This document shows, in pieces, positions 25,940 through 35,158 of a stretch of DNA of 64,000 nt. The position numbers were made by a program, and so were the translations under genes. The stretch's first letter is position 1; the number at the start of each line of letters is the position of its first letter. The DNA is from Nocardia coubleae NBRC 108252 (GTDB taxonomy: Bacteria > Actinomycetota > Actinomycetes > Mycobacteriales > Mycobacteriaceae): the NCBI RefSeq assembly GCF_001612805.1, contig NZ_BDBD01000018.1, positions 310,001-374,000 on the forward strand, written 5' to 3'. Below the pieces are notes generated by a model that searched no databases, was not told where the DNA came from, and worked only from the letters and a program-made list of their open reading frames with translations.

Positions 25940-28477
25940 ATGTCTTCACCGGGGGCGCAGACCATCACCGTGCGCCATGATGGAACCGAACGAGTCTTCG
26001 AAGCGAGCCAGCAGATCACCATGGGCCGTGCGCCCGAGGTCACCCTGTTCGTGGACAGTCCGCTGGTCTCGCGCGTGCACGCCACTCTGCGCTTCAGCAA
26101 CGGCGCCTGGGTACTCGCCGACAACGGCAGTACCAACGGCGTTTTCGTCGACGCCCGCAGGCTGAGTCAGCCGGTCTCGATCGACCGGCCGACCCAGGTG
26201 CGCCTGGGCGACGCGATCAGCGGGCCGCTGCTGCACCTCGTGCCCGCGGCGCCGGGGGCGGGATCGCGGCACGCGGCGACCATGGTCGCGCCGCCGTCGC
26301 AGCCGCAACCACAGCACCGTCCGCCACAGCGCCCGTCCTTCCAGCCACCGTCACATCCGACACCTCAACAGCAGCAGCCACCTGCCCGGCCGCAGTACGT
26401 GCCGACCTCGCAGCTGCCGTCGCAGCCGGTCGCGCCGCAGGACAACATCAATATGACCCGCCGCGCCGACTCCTCGATGCTGCCGCCGGTGCGCAAGGCG
26501 GCCTCGACCGAACCGGTGGCGCGCGGTGACCGCATCCCGCCCGGCGGCCTGAGCATCGGCCGTACCTCCGACAACCAGATCGTGGTGAACGACCCGCTGG
26601 CCTCGCGCAAGCACGCGCGGCTGGTTTCCTCGCCGGAGGGGCTGGTCGTCGAGGACCTCGGGTCGGCCAACGGCACCTTCGTCAACGGTCACCGCCAGCA
26701 GCGCACGGTGCTGCACGAGCGTGACATCGTCACCATCGGCAACATCGACTTCGTCGTCGCGCAGGGCGCGCTGGTGCACCGGCAGAAGCCGGTCGCCGAG
26801 CTGGGTCTCACGGTGCACGGGGTCGGGTTCACCGTCGAGGGCAACAAGCAGTTGCTCGTCGATGTGAACATGCAGGCCGGGCGTGGCACGCTGACCGCGC
26901 TGATCGGCCCTTCGGGTGCGGGCAAGTCGACGCTGTCGAAGCTGATCGCGGGCAACACCCAGCCCTCCGGCGGTGTGGTCACCTTCGAGGGCCGCAACCT
27001 GCACGCCGAATACGAGGCGCTGCGTTCGCGTATCGGCATGGTCCCGCAGGACGATGTGCTGCACCGTCAGCTCACCGTCCGCCAGGCCCTCGGTTTCGCC
27101 GCCGAGCTGCGGCTGCCGCCGGATACCACCAAGGCCGACCGTCAGCAGGTGATCGACGGTGTGCTGCAAGAGCTTTCGCTCACCCAGCACGCCGACACCC
27201 GAGTCGACCGGCTCTCCGGCGGTCAGCGCAAGCGCGCGTCGGTGGCGATGGAGCTGCTCACCGGTCCGTCGCTGCTGATCCTCGACGAGCCGACCTCGGG
27301 CCTCGATCCGGCGCTGGACCGGCAGGTCATGCAGATGCTGCGCGAACTGGCCGACGCCGGTCGCGTGGTCATCGTGGTCACCCACTCCGTGGCCTGCCTT
27401 GACATGTGTGACCAGGTGGTGCTGCTCGCGCCCGGCGGCAAGACCGCGTTCGCCGGCCACCCCGGTGGCGTCGGCGCGGCGATGGGTACCAGCGACTGGG
27501 CCGAGATCTTCGCCAATGTCGCGGCCAACCCGGACCAGGCCTTCGCGGCGTATCGGTCGAGGCAGGCCTATGTGCCGCCGCCACCGCCGCCCCAGCCGTT
27601 GCAGCGCGGCAATGCCGGTGCGCCGCCGCAATCCAGTGGCATGCGGCAGTTCAGCACGTTGGCGCGCAGACAGTTGCGGTTGATCTTCGCCGACCGCGGT
27701 TACCTGGTGTTCCTGGTGGTGCTGCCGTTCATCCTCGGCGCGTTGTCGCTGGTGGTGCCCGGTGAGAACGGCTTCGCCGCGGGGCCGCTGGTCGCCCAGC
27801 CCGACGGGTCGTTCGCCAAGTCCGGTGGTAGCGAGACCCAGCAGTTGCTGGTGGTGCTCATCCTCGGCGCGTGCTTCATGGGTGCGACGCTGAGTGTGCG
27901 TGACCTGGTCGGTGAGCGGACGATCTTCCACCGCGAACGGGCGGTCGGGCTATTGCCGTCGGCATACCTGCTGGCCAAGATCGCGGTGTTCAGCGTGGTC
28001 GCGTTCCTGCAGTCCGCCGTGCTGATCGGCATCACCCTGCTCGGCAAGAACCCGCCCGGTGCCGGATCGCTGATTCCGAACGGCAGCATCGAGCTCTACA
28101 TCGACATCGCCATGACGGCGGTCTGCTGTGTGGTGTTCGGTCTGCTGATGTCGAGCCTGGCCAAGTCCAACGAGCAGGTCATGCCGATGCTCGTGGTGAT
28201 GATCATGGTGCAGCTCGTGATGGCCGGTGGTCTGATCCCGGTGACCGACCGCGTCGGCCTCGAGCAGGTGTCGTACCTGTTCCCGGCCCGCTGGGGTTAC
28301 GCGTCGGGCGCTTCGACCGTCGATCTGAAGAATCTGTTCTGGGGTGCGCAGGACGATTCGCTGTGGACGCACTCGGTCGGCATCTGGATCCTCGACATCG
28401 CCATGGTGCTCGTGATCACCGCCGCCCTGGCGTTCCTCACCTGGACCCGCCTGCGGCTGAAGCGGTCGCAGGCATGA
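25940..28477 (+). CDS. Double-FHA ABC exporter, Rv1747-like
   Basis: 845 residues from the ATG at 25940 (an in-frame start at 25859 adds a poor N-terminus). Order: FHA1 (about 10-95, MGRAPEVTLFVDS, SRVHATL, NGSTNGVFVD), a Pro/Gln-rich linker of about 90 residues, FHA2 (about 205-285, IGRTSDNQIVVND, SRKHARL, GSANGTFVNG), an ABC ATPase (Walker A GPSGAGKST near 322, signature LSGGQRKR near 424, Walker B LLILDEPTSGLDP near 445) and a six-helix ABC2-type permease from about 588. This is the plan of M. tuberculosis Rv1747, whose FHA domains bind phosphorylated sites and which is controlled by kinase PknF. Here the likely kinases are the twins at 13.9-19.2 kb. The exported substrate cannot be read from the sequence. 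Confidence 0.93.
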   Translation: MSSPGAQTITVRHDGTERVFEASQQITMGRAPEVTLFVDSPLVSRVHATLRFSNGAWVLADNGSTNGVFVDARRLSQPVSIDRPTQVRLGDAISGPLLHLVPAAPGAGSRHAATMVAPPSQPQPQHRPPQRPSFQPPSHPTPQQQQPPARPQYVPTSQLPSQPVAPQDNINMTRRADSSMLPPVRKAASTEPVARGDRIPPGGLSIGRTSDNQIVVNDPLASRKHARLVSSPEGLVVEDLGSANGTFVNGHRQQRTVLHERDIVTIGNIDFVVAQGALVHRQKPVAELGLTVHGVGFTVEGNKQLLVDVNMQAGRGTLTALIGPSGAGKSTLSKLIAGNTQPSGGVVTFEGRNLHAEYEALRSRIGMVPQDDVLHRQLTVRQALGFAAELRLPPDTTKADRQQVIDGVLQELSLTQHADTRVDRLSGGQRKRASVAMELLTGPSLLILDEPTSGLDPALDRQVMQMLRELADAGRVVIVVTHSVACLDMCDQVVLLAPGGKTAFAGHPGGVGAAMGTSDWAEIFANVAANPDQAFAAYRSRQAYVPPPPPPQPLQRGNAGAPPQSSGMRQFSTLARRQLRLIFADRGYLVFLVVLPFILGALSLVVPGENGFAAGPLVAQPDGSFAKSGGSETQQLLVVLILGACFMGATLSVRDLVGERTIFHRERAVGLLPSAYLLAKIAVFSVVAFLQSAVLIGITLLGKNPPGAGSLIPNGSIELYIDIAMTAVCCVVFGLLMSSLAKSNEQVMPMLVVMIMVQLVMAGGLIPVTDRVGLEQVSYLFPARWGYASGASTVDLKNLFWGAQDDSLWTHSVGIWILDIAMVLVITAALAFLTWTRLRLKRSQA

Positions 28478-28550
28478 TGATCGGGCAGGTCAACGTCGTT
28501 TCGGCGGACACACTGCGCGTGTCGAGCGCCGACCGGGCACACTTGAGCCT

Positions 28551-29852
28551 GTGACCGTTCGAGTTGGCGCCCTGCATCTGGGGTGGGATGTGGTGTCTGT
28601 CGCCGCGGGTGGCGGTGAGACCCCCATCCGCCCGGTTCAGGTGGAGGGCACCTACACCCCGCCCGCCTACCTGCTCGCCGACGCCGCGGGCAGGTTGCAC
28701 ACCGCCGGTGTCGACCGGCAGCGACCCGATCTGGGGATGGCGATCGCCGACGTGCGCGACATCCTCGGGCACCCGCAGATCGTGATCGCCGGCGCCACCT
28801 GGCCCGCCGAACTGGTGTTCCGGGCCAGGCTCTACAACCCGCTGGCCGCCGTCGGCAAGTATCTGCGCGGGAAGCCGCAGCTGGTGGCGTTGCCGTATCC
28901 GGACAGCTGGCCGGAGGAGAAGGTCGAGGTCTACGCCGGACTGGTCGAACAGCTCGACGTGGTCGTCGAACCGCTACCGGAGAGCGTCGCGCTGTCGGGA
29001 TACCTGCGCGCGCTCGGCCTGGTCTCGCCGCCGAGCGAGCGGCACCACACCGGCATCGGCGCCACCGGCATCTACTCCGACGGCCGCACGCTGCTGGTCG
29101 TCGCGGTGCACGGCGACGACGAGCAGCCGACCGAATCGGTGGAGGTCTCGGTGAATCCGGAGGCGCTGCGCGACGCGCGCACCGCCGACAACGTGGTGAT
29201 CGAGGCGATGGCCGCGGCCCGTTCCATCGGCGCCGACACCTCGACGGTGCTGCTCGCGGGCAACGTCTGCTTCAACGACGCGCTGCGCCTGGCCTTCCAG
29301 AACCACCTCGGACAGCGGCTGCAGGTGGCCGATCACCCGATGCACGCGCTGGTGCTCGGCGCCGCGCATCTGCTGGTCACCGAGCCGTTCGACGAGGACG
29401 ACTACCCCGAGCCACAGCATCCCGGGCAGGCCTATGCCGCCCAGGTCGGCTGGGGTGCGCCGCCTGCCGCGCCGCCCGCCGCCCAGCCGCCGGGACCCGC
29501 CGGGTTCGTGGCCGGACCGCCCGCCCAGTCCGGTGGGCGGCACGCGCTCGACGACGAAGCCGACCAGCGCGGAAAGCTCCTCGGCAAGGTCAAGAAGGGG
29601 TTCTTCGGCGCACCCGCGGTGCTCGGCGCGCTTGCGCTCGCCGCCACCGGCTGGCAGACCGACACCACCCTCGCGGCCGACGCCTCGGACTGCGCGTTCA
29701 CCCCGTACGTCAACACCACGCCGCCCGACGGCATCGCGACCGCGGACGGCAGCGTCGTCGACGGGTGCGCCACCCCCGGCATCGACAACCTGCGCTACCT
29801 GATCCCCGGCCCGGCGCGCACCACCGACCCGGGCCCACCGGTGGTCATCTAG
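28551..29852 (+). CDS. Degenerate Hsp70/actin-like protein, membrane-tail type
   Basis: GTG start; 433 residues. The N-terminal 290 residues look like an Hsp70/actin fold in degraded form. The opening MTVRVGALHLGWDVVSVAAG stands where GIDLGTT is expected, VVEPLPESVALSGYL resembles the helix that follows the phosphate motif, and TVLLAGNVCFNDALRLAFQ with MHALVLGAAHLL resembles the adenosine motif and the GAA helix. An alanine/proline linker, a short hydrophobic stretch (FFGAPAVLGALALAATGW) and an exposed cysteine-containing tail follow. It sits 73 bases after the FHA-ABC gene. Comparable architecture is seen in the proteins at 8729-10174 and 49320-50816. Function unknown, and nucleotide binding is doubtful. 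Confidence 0.6.
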   Translation: MTVRVGALHLGWDVVSVAAGGGETPIRPVQVEGTYTPPAYLLADAAGRLHTAGVDRQRPDLGMAIADVRDILGHPQIVIAGATWPAELVFRARLYNPLAAVGKYLRGKPQLVALPYPDSWPEEKVEVYAGLVEQLDVVVEPLPESVALSGYLRALGLVSPPSERHHTGIGATGIYSDGRTLLVVAVHGDDEQPTESVEVSVNPEALRDARTADNVVIEAMAAARSIGADTSTVLLAGNVCFNDALRLAFQNHLGQRLQVADHPMHALVLGAAHLLVTEPFDEDDYPEPQHPGQAYAAQVGWGAPPAAPPAAQPPGPAGFVAGPPAQSGGRHALDDEADQRGKLLGKVKKGFFGAPAVLGALALAATGWQTDTTLAADASDCAFTPYVNTTPPDGIATADGSVVDGCATPGIDNLRYLIPGPARTTDPGPPVVI

Positions 29853-30032
29853 TCCGATTGTGGGGGCGTCATACCCGGCTGGTATCGTTGGCCGCTGGCG
29901 TGTGGAACGTCGACCCGTTCGCGGTTCGGTGTCTCCGCGATGTCCCGGGTCTCCACCGGCCGCCGGGACAAATCTCGACTCCGGGATCCATAACAGTTGG
30001 CCGGCAACACCGACGACAGACAGGGAACGACT
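29853..30032 (+). promoter_or_regulatory. rplM leader with hairpin
   Basis: The 180 bases before rplM carry a weak promoter-like pair, TTGTGG at 29858 and TATCGT at 29883 (19 bases apart), and a hairpin TGTCCCGG (29941-29948) with CCGGGACA (29963-29970). The leader could host feedback control, as is common for ribosomal protein operons, but no known ribosomal leader class was recognised. Confidence 0.4.
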
Positions 30033-30472
30033 GTGCCTACGTACAGCCCCAAGGCAGGTGACGTCACCCGCAAGTGGTACGTCATCGACGCCACTGACGT
30101 AGTCCTCGGCCGTCTCGCCGTGCAGGCCGCTGGCCTGCTGCGCGGCAAGGGCAAGCCGACCTACGCACCCCACGTCGATGGTGGCGACTTCGTCATCATC
30201 ATCAACGCGGACAAGGTTGCCATCTCCGGCAACAAGAAGCAGGACAAGCTGATCCACCACCACAGCGGACACCCGGGCGGCCTCAAGTCGCGCACTGTCG
30301 GCGAGGTGTTGGCGACCCGTCCCGATCGTCTCGTGGAGAAGGCCGTCAAGGGCATGATCCCGAAGAACAAGCTGGGTAACGCGATCGCGGGCAAGCTGAA
30401 GGTCTACGCAGGCCCGAACCACCCCCACGCCGCGCAGCAGCCGGTTCCGTTCGAGATCAAGCAGGTGGCCCA

Positions 30473-30476
<4 letters not shown>
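30033..30476 (+). CDS. rplM: 50S ribosomal protein L13
   Basis: GTG start with AGGGAA upstream; 147 residues, the normal length for L13. Diagnostic stretches are WYVIDATDVVLGRLA, KPTYAPHVDGGDFV, and the block VEKAVKGMIPKNKLGN followed by LKVYAGPNHPHAAQQP. L13 is an early-assembly protein of the large ribosomal subunit. It overlaps rpsI by four bases (GTGA), forming the conserved rplM-rpsI operon. In M. tuberculosis this operon follows the ESX-4 genes directly (Rv3443c after Rv3444c); here about 19 kb lie between. Confidence 0.98.
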
Positions 30477-30994
<518 letters not shown>

Positions 30995-31062
30995 TTTCGG
31001 CACTGCCGACCACCGTCTTCGCCTACCTTGGCTGAGGCGGTACGGTCTGCGGAGCACGTGTG

Positions 31063-31101
31063 CGAGAGCAGGCTTCCAGCACGGCTGGTCGCCTGCTCTC
31101 G
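31063..31101 (+). terminator. Nested hairpin between rpsI and glmM
   Basis: GAGAGCAGGC at 31064-31073 pairs exactly with GCCTGCTCTC at 31091-31100, and the loop itself contains CCAGC-acg-GCTGG. The near-continuous nested stem is 70 bases after rpsI and about 30 before glmM. No T-tract follows, so it may be a terminator, attenuator or processing site. Confidence 0.6.
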
Positions 31102-31133
31102 TGCTGTATATGGACCACCTACAAGGGGCAGGT

Positions 31134-32471
31134 ATGGGACGGCTTTTCGGTACGGACGGCGTTCGTGGGCTCGCCAACGAGTCTTTGAGCCCGGAGCTGG
31201 CGATGCGGGTCGCCGGTGCGGCGGCGCAGGTGCTCAGCCGCGGCAAGAAGCGTCCGGTCGCGGTGGTCGGTCGTGATCCGCGGGCCAGCGGCGAGATGCT
31301 CGAGGCCGCGGTGACCGCGGGCCTGACCGCCACCGGTGTCGACGTGCTGTCCGTCGGTGTGCTGCCCACCCCGGCCGTGGCCTACCTCACCGGCCTCTAC
31401 GACGCGTGCTTCGGCGTGATGATCTCCGCCTCGCACAACCCCATGCCCGACAACGGCATCAAGATCTTCGCGGCGGGCGGGCACAAGCTCGACGACGCCG
31501 TGGAACAGCGGATCGAAGCCCTGATCACCGACGGCACAACCGTGCGCCCGACCGGCGCGGGCATCGGCCGCGTGCGCGGCGACTACACCGTCGAGGGCAC
31601 CCACGAACGCTATGTCGAGCATCTGCTCGAATCGACCGGGGAGAACCTGTCCGGGCTCACCGTCGTGGTGGACTGCGCGCACGGCGCGGCCGCCGAGGTG
31701 GCGCCGCAGGTGTACCGGGAGGCCGGCGCGACGGTGATCGCGATCAACGCCGAACCCAACGGTCTCAACATCAACGACGGCTGCGGTTCCACCCACCTGG
31801 ACGCGGTCCGCGCCGCGGTGCTCGCCAACGGCGCCGATCTCGGTGTCGCGCTCGACGGCGACGCCGACCGGTGCCTCGCGGTCGACGCCGCCGGCGAGGT
31901 GGTCGACGGCGACAAGATCATGGCGGTACTCGCGCTGGCCATGCGGGAGTCGGGCGAACTGGTCGAGGACACCCTGGTGGCCACGGTGATGAGCAACCTC
32001 GGGCTGCATATCGCCATGCGTGAGGCCGGTATTCGCGTGCTCACCGCCGCTGTCGGTGACCGCTACGTGCTCGAGGAACTGCGTCGCGGTGGGTTTAGTC
32101 TCGGCGGCGAACAGTCGGGTCACGTGGTTTTCCCGCGCTACGGCACCACGGGTGATGGTGTGCTCACCGGGCTGCGGTTGATGGCGCGGATGGCCCAGAC
32201 CGGTCGCGGGCTCGGGGAGCTGGCGTCGGTGATGAGCACCGTGCCGCAGGTGCTGGTGAACGTGAAGGTGTCGGACAAGGCCGCGGTCGCCGCTGCCCCC
32301 GAGGTGCGCGACGCGGTGGCCGAGGCGGAGCGCATGCTCGGCGAGTCGGGCCGGGTGCTGTTGCGGCCCAGCGGTACCGAGCAGCTGGTTCGGGTGATGG
32401 TCGAGGCCACCGATCCGGCGCAGGCGCGTCAGCTGGCCGACGACCTGGCCAAGCAGGTCGCCGCCGTCTGA
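31134..32471 (+). CDS. glmM: Phosphoglucosamine mutase
   Basis: 445 residues, normal for GlmM. It converts glucosamine-6-phosphate to glucosamine-1-phosphate, on the path to UDP-GlcNAc for peptidoglycan. It starts with MGRLFGTDGVRG. The catalytic phosphoserine is Ser100 in ISASHNPMPDNG, the Mg2+ loop is LDGDADR (about 240-246), the sugar-binding loop is GGEQSGHVVF, and the phosphate-binding loop is RPSGTEQLVRVM near the C-terminus. An ATG preceded by AAGGGGCAGG was chosen. Position matches Rv3441c. The glmS gene for the preceding step lies 8 kb downstream in this window. Confidence 0.97.
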   Translation: MGRLFGTDGVRGLANESLSPELAMRVAGAAAQVLSRGKKRPVAVVGRDPRASGEMLEAAVTAGLTATGVDVLSVGVLPTPAVAYLTGLYDACFGVMISASHNPMPDNGIKIFAAGGHKLDDAVEQRIEALITDGTTVRPTGAGIGRVRGDYTVEGTHERYVEHLLESTGENLSGLTVVVDCAHGAAAEVAPQVYREAGATVIAINAEPNGLNINDGCGSTHLDAVRAAVLANGADLGVALDGDADRCLAVDAAGEVVDGDKIMAVLALAMRESGELVEDTLVATVMSNLGLHIAMREAGIRVLTAAVGDRYVLEELRRGGFSLGGEQSGHVVFPRYGTTGDGVLTGLRLMARMAQTGRGLGELASVMSTVPQVLVNVKVSDKAAVAAAPEVRDAVAEAERMLGESGRVLLRPSGTEQLVRVMVEATDPAQARQLADDLAKQVAAV

Positions 32472-32601
32472 TCCGCTGGCGTGCCGTCGCCGCTGCCTCT
32501 ACTATCGGCGTACGCCGTAAGGACCTGTGTGCCCGTGGCGCGTGTGCTCGCTCGGCGCACCGGAAAGTTAGGCGCGCAGCATGATTCGAAGGGGGCCGAT
32601 C

Positions 32602-32943
32602 ATGGCGCCGCTGCCTGCCCGCAACTACCAGGATCAGTACTACGAGTACGGCGAGCCACACCGCTGCGGTGGGGCGTGTGGACGGCCGGGGTGTCGTGAA
32701 GTGCCGCAGGGGTATTCGCCGACGGTGCCGATCCGCGACGAGGGATACGGTCAGCGCATCGAGGCCGAGTCGTCGCGCAGCGGGGCGGTGGCGGTGCCAC
32801 GGCCCTCGCCGCGCTCACGGTCGCTGATCGTGGTTGTCGCGATCCTGCTCGCCACGCTCGTCGCCGGGTTGGTCGGGATCAAGTTCGGGTCCGATATCGA
32901 CCTGTTCGGTGCGGCGGAAACCGCTGTGGTCCAACCGATCTGA
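32602..32943 (+). CDS. Small membrane protein with cysteine-rich N-terminus
   Basis: 113 residues from the ATG at 32602, which has AAGGGGG seven bases upstream; the in-frame ATG at 32581 lies before that site. The N-terminal half is polar, tyrosine-rich and contains CGGACGRPGC, a possible metal or disulfide knuckle. A single membrane helix (SLIVVVAILLATLVAGLVGIKFG) follows near the C-terminus, leaving about 18 residues beyond. Nothing assigns a function. It lies after glmM as hypothetical genes do in mycobacteria, and its stop abuts that of the convergent next gene. Confidence 0.7.
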   Translation: MAPLPARNYQDQYYEYGEPHRCGGACGRPGCREVPQGYSPTVPIRDEGYGQRIEAESSRSGAVAVPRPSPRSRSLIVVVAILLATLVAGLVGIKFGSDIDLFGAAETAVVQPI

Positions 32944-33363
32944 TCAGAACTGGCCGGCGATGAAACCGGTGAACAGCACGAGGAAACCACCGACCTCACC
33001 CACGATCAGCCCGTACATCGACAGCTTCAGCGCGCCGGAGATCTCCCCGGCGAACTGGTCGGTGGTGTCGCGGCGCAGGCCGTGCATCGCGTAGCTGGCG
33101 ATAGCCCCGGCGAAGAACGCGAGAACCACCAGGTCGGCGGCCAGATTCACGGGCGTGGGCCAGGCGCTGAGCTCGGTGAACACGGCAAGCGCCAGGCCCG
33201 CGAAGGAATACATCAGGGCCGCGCGGTGCGCGATGTCTACGTAGACGTGGGCGGCGCCGTCGACCCGGATGCCGCGATACTTCCAGATCCCGAGCAGCAG
33301 GGCGCTCAGGAAGATCAGACCGGTGACGAGCAGCGTGACGCGGGTGTCGATGCCTAATGCCAT
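32944..33363 (-). CDS. Four-helix integral membrane protein, unknown function
   Basis: 139 residues with four predicted membrane helices (VTLLVTGLIFLSALLLGIW, ALMYSFAGLALAVFTEL, LAADLVVLAFFAGAIASY, MYGLIVGEVGGFLVLFTGF). The loop between the third and fourth helices is polar and contains HGLRRDTTDQ. It lies 8 bases downstream of the ABC-F gene on the same strand, so the two are probably cotranscribed. No family was recognised. Confidence 0.75.
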   Translation of the reverse strand: MALGIDTRVTLLVTGLIFLSALLLGIWKYRGIRVDGAAHVYVDIAHRAALMYSFAGLALAVFTELSAWPTPVNLAADLVVLAFFAGAIASYAMHGLRRDTTDQFAGEISGALKLSMYGLIVGEVGGFLVLFTGFIAGQF

Positions 33364-33371
33364 GGGGTGTC

Positions 33372-35012
33372 CTATTTCTCGGTGAGCTGCCCGGCGGCCA
33401 TGTGCCAACGGCGGGTCGCTCGCACAGAATCCAGCATGCGGCGGTCGTGCGTCACCAGAATTAGGGTGCCCGTGAAGGATTCGACCGCCTGCTCGAGCTG
33501 TTCGATGGCGGGCAGGTCGAGGTGGTTGGTCGGTTCGTCCAGGACCAGCAGGTTCACCCCGCGCGCCTGGAGCAGGGCGAGGGCCGCGCGGGTGCGTTCG
33601 CCCGGTGAGAGCGTGTCGCACGCCCGGATCACATGCGGACCGCGCAGCCCGAACTTGGCCAGCAGCGTGCGGACATCGGCGTCGGGCCAGTCCGGCATGG
33701 CCGCGCCGAAGGTGTCGACCAGCCGGTCGGTGCCGCGGAACAGGCCACGCGCCTGGTCCACTTCACCGATGGCGACACCGGAACCCAAAGCGGCAGAGCC
33801 GGAATCGGGTGCGATCTTGCCGAGCAGCAGCCCCAGCAGGGTGGACTTGCCCGAGCCGTTGGCGCCGGTGAGCACGATCCGGTCGGCCCAGTCGATCTGG
33901 GTGGTGACCGGTCCGAGCGTGAACTCGCCACGGGTGACGGTGGCGTTGTTGGCGGTGGCAACCACCGCACCACTGCGCGGGGCGGCGGCGATCTCCATCC
34001 GCAGCTCCCACTCCTTGCGCGGTTCCTCGACCACCTCGAGCCGTTCGATGCGGCGCTGCGTCTGCCGGGCCTTCGCCGCCTGCTTCTCGGTGGATTCGGC
34101 GCGCGTTTTGCGGCCCATCTTGTCCGAGTCGTTCTTGCCCTTGCGCCGGGCGTTGCGCACACCGTGCTCGAGCCAGTTGCGCTGCATCTGGGCGCGTGCC
34201 TCCAAACCCGCTTTGGTGTCGGCGAATTCGTCGAACTGCTCGCGGGCGTGTTTGCGGGCGATCTCGCGCTCGGTGAGATACGCCTCGTAGCCACCGTCGT
34301 ACATGCCGTACTGCTGCTGGGCCAGGTCCAGTTCCAGCACGCGATTCACGGTGCGCGCCAGGAACTCCCGGTCGTGGCTGATCACCATCAGCGGCACCCG
34401 CACGCCGGTGACGAAACGTTCTAGCCGTTCCAGGCCGTCGAGGTCGAGATCGTTGGTCGGTTCGTCGAGCAGGAGAATGTCGAAGCGCGACAACAACACC
34501 GACGCCAGCCCGGCACGCGCCGCCTGGCCACCCGACAGGCCCGTCATCGGGGTGTCGAGGCCGCCGGCCAGACCATCGATGAGGCCGAGTTCGGCGGCCA
34601 CCTCCTCGGCCCGCTGCTCGAGGTCCGCGCCGCCGAGGGCCAGCCAGTGTTCCAGCGCGGGGGAGTAGTCGTCGTCACCGCCCTCGCCGAGGCGTTCGGC
34701 CGCGGCGTCCATCACCCGCTGCGCCTGCGCCACGCCCGTTCGGCGGGAGAGGAATTCGAGCACGGTCTCACCCTCGATGCGCTCGGGTTCCTGCGCCAGG
34801 TAGCCGACGGTGGCGTCCGGCGGGCTCAGGGTGATCGTCCCGTCGCCCGCGTCGCGCTCGGCCAGCATCCGCAGCAGCGTCGACTTGCCCGCGCCGTTCA
34901 CGCCGACCAGCCCGATCACATCGCCCGGGGCGAGGGTGAAATCGAGGTCGGCGAACAGGGTCCGTTCGGCGTGTCCCGCGGACAGGCCGCTGGCGTGCAA
35001 TGTCGTGCTCAC
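33372..35012 (-). CDS. ABC-F family ATPase
   Basis: 546 residues with two ABC domains and no membrane helices, which makes it an ABC-F protein that acts on ribosomes rather than a transporter. Domain 1 has GVNGAGKST, LSGGQAARAGLA and LLLDEPTNDLD; domain 2 has GANGSGKST, LSPGERTRAALA and LLVLDEPTNHLD. Between them lies the charged helical linker (about 235-330, with EQFDEFADTKAGLEARAQ) that reaches the peptidyl transferase centre in ribosome-bound ABC-F proteins. It may be a housekeeping translation factor or confer low-level antibiotic tolerance; the linker cannot decide this. A perfect palindrome lies 17 bases upstream of the ATG and may regulate it. Confidence 0.9.
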   Translation of the reverse strand: MSTTLHASGLSAGHAERTLFADLDFTLAPGDVIGLVGVNGAGKSTLLRMLAERDAGDGTITLSPPDATVGYLAQEPERIEGETVLEFLSRRTGVAQAQRVMDAAAERLGEGGDDDYSPALEHWLALGGADLEQRAEEVAAELGLIDGLAGGLDTPMTGLSGGQAARAGLASVLLSRFDILLLDEPTNDLDLDGLERLERFVTGVRVPLMVISHDREFLARTVNRVLELDLAQQQYGMYDGGYEAYLTEREIARKHAREQFDEFADTKAGLEARAQMQRNWLEHGVRNARRKGKNDSDKMGRKTRAESTEKQAAKARQTQRRIERLEVVEEPRKEWELRMEIAAAPRSGAVVATANNATVTRGEFTLGPVTTQIDWADRIVLTGANGSGKSTLLGLLLGKIAPDSGSAALGSGVAIGEVDQARGLFRGTDRLVDTFGAAMPDWPDADVRTLLAKFGLRGPHVIRACDTLSPGERTRAALALLQARGVNLLVLDEPTNHLDLPAIEQLEQAVESFTGTLILVTHDRRMLDSVRATRRWHMAAGQLTEK

Positions 35013-35028
35013 CGCTCGAGTCTGCCCG

Positions 35029-35072
35029 ATCTCAGGGTGTGACCCTGAGATGGGGTGGCCCGAAATCAGGGT
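35029..35072. promoter_or_regulatory. Palindromic operator between ABC-F and PspC genes
   Basis: ATCTCAGGGT at 35029-35038 and ACCCTGAGAT at 35042-35051 form a perfect 10-base inverted repeat with a 3-base spacer. A third half-site, ATCAGGGT, occurs at 35065-35072 in direct orientation. It sits 17 bases before the ABC-F start and about 90-130 bases before the PspC start, the right place for a dimeric repressor or response regulator. The regulator is not identified. Confidence 0.65.
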
Positions 35073-35158
35073 GCGGATGGGTCCGTCGACCGATGCCGGG
35101 AAGTGGCACCCGACGGCACTGTGGAGTCATCACCGCTCGACCAGGAAGGCGCACCATC

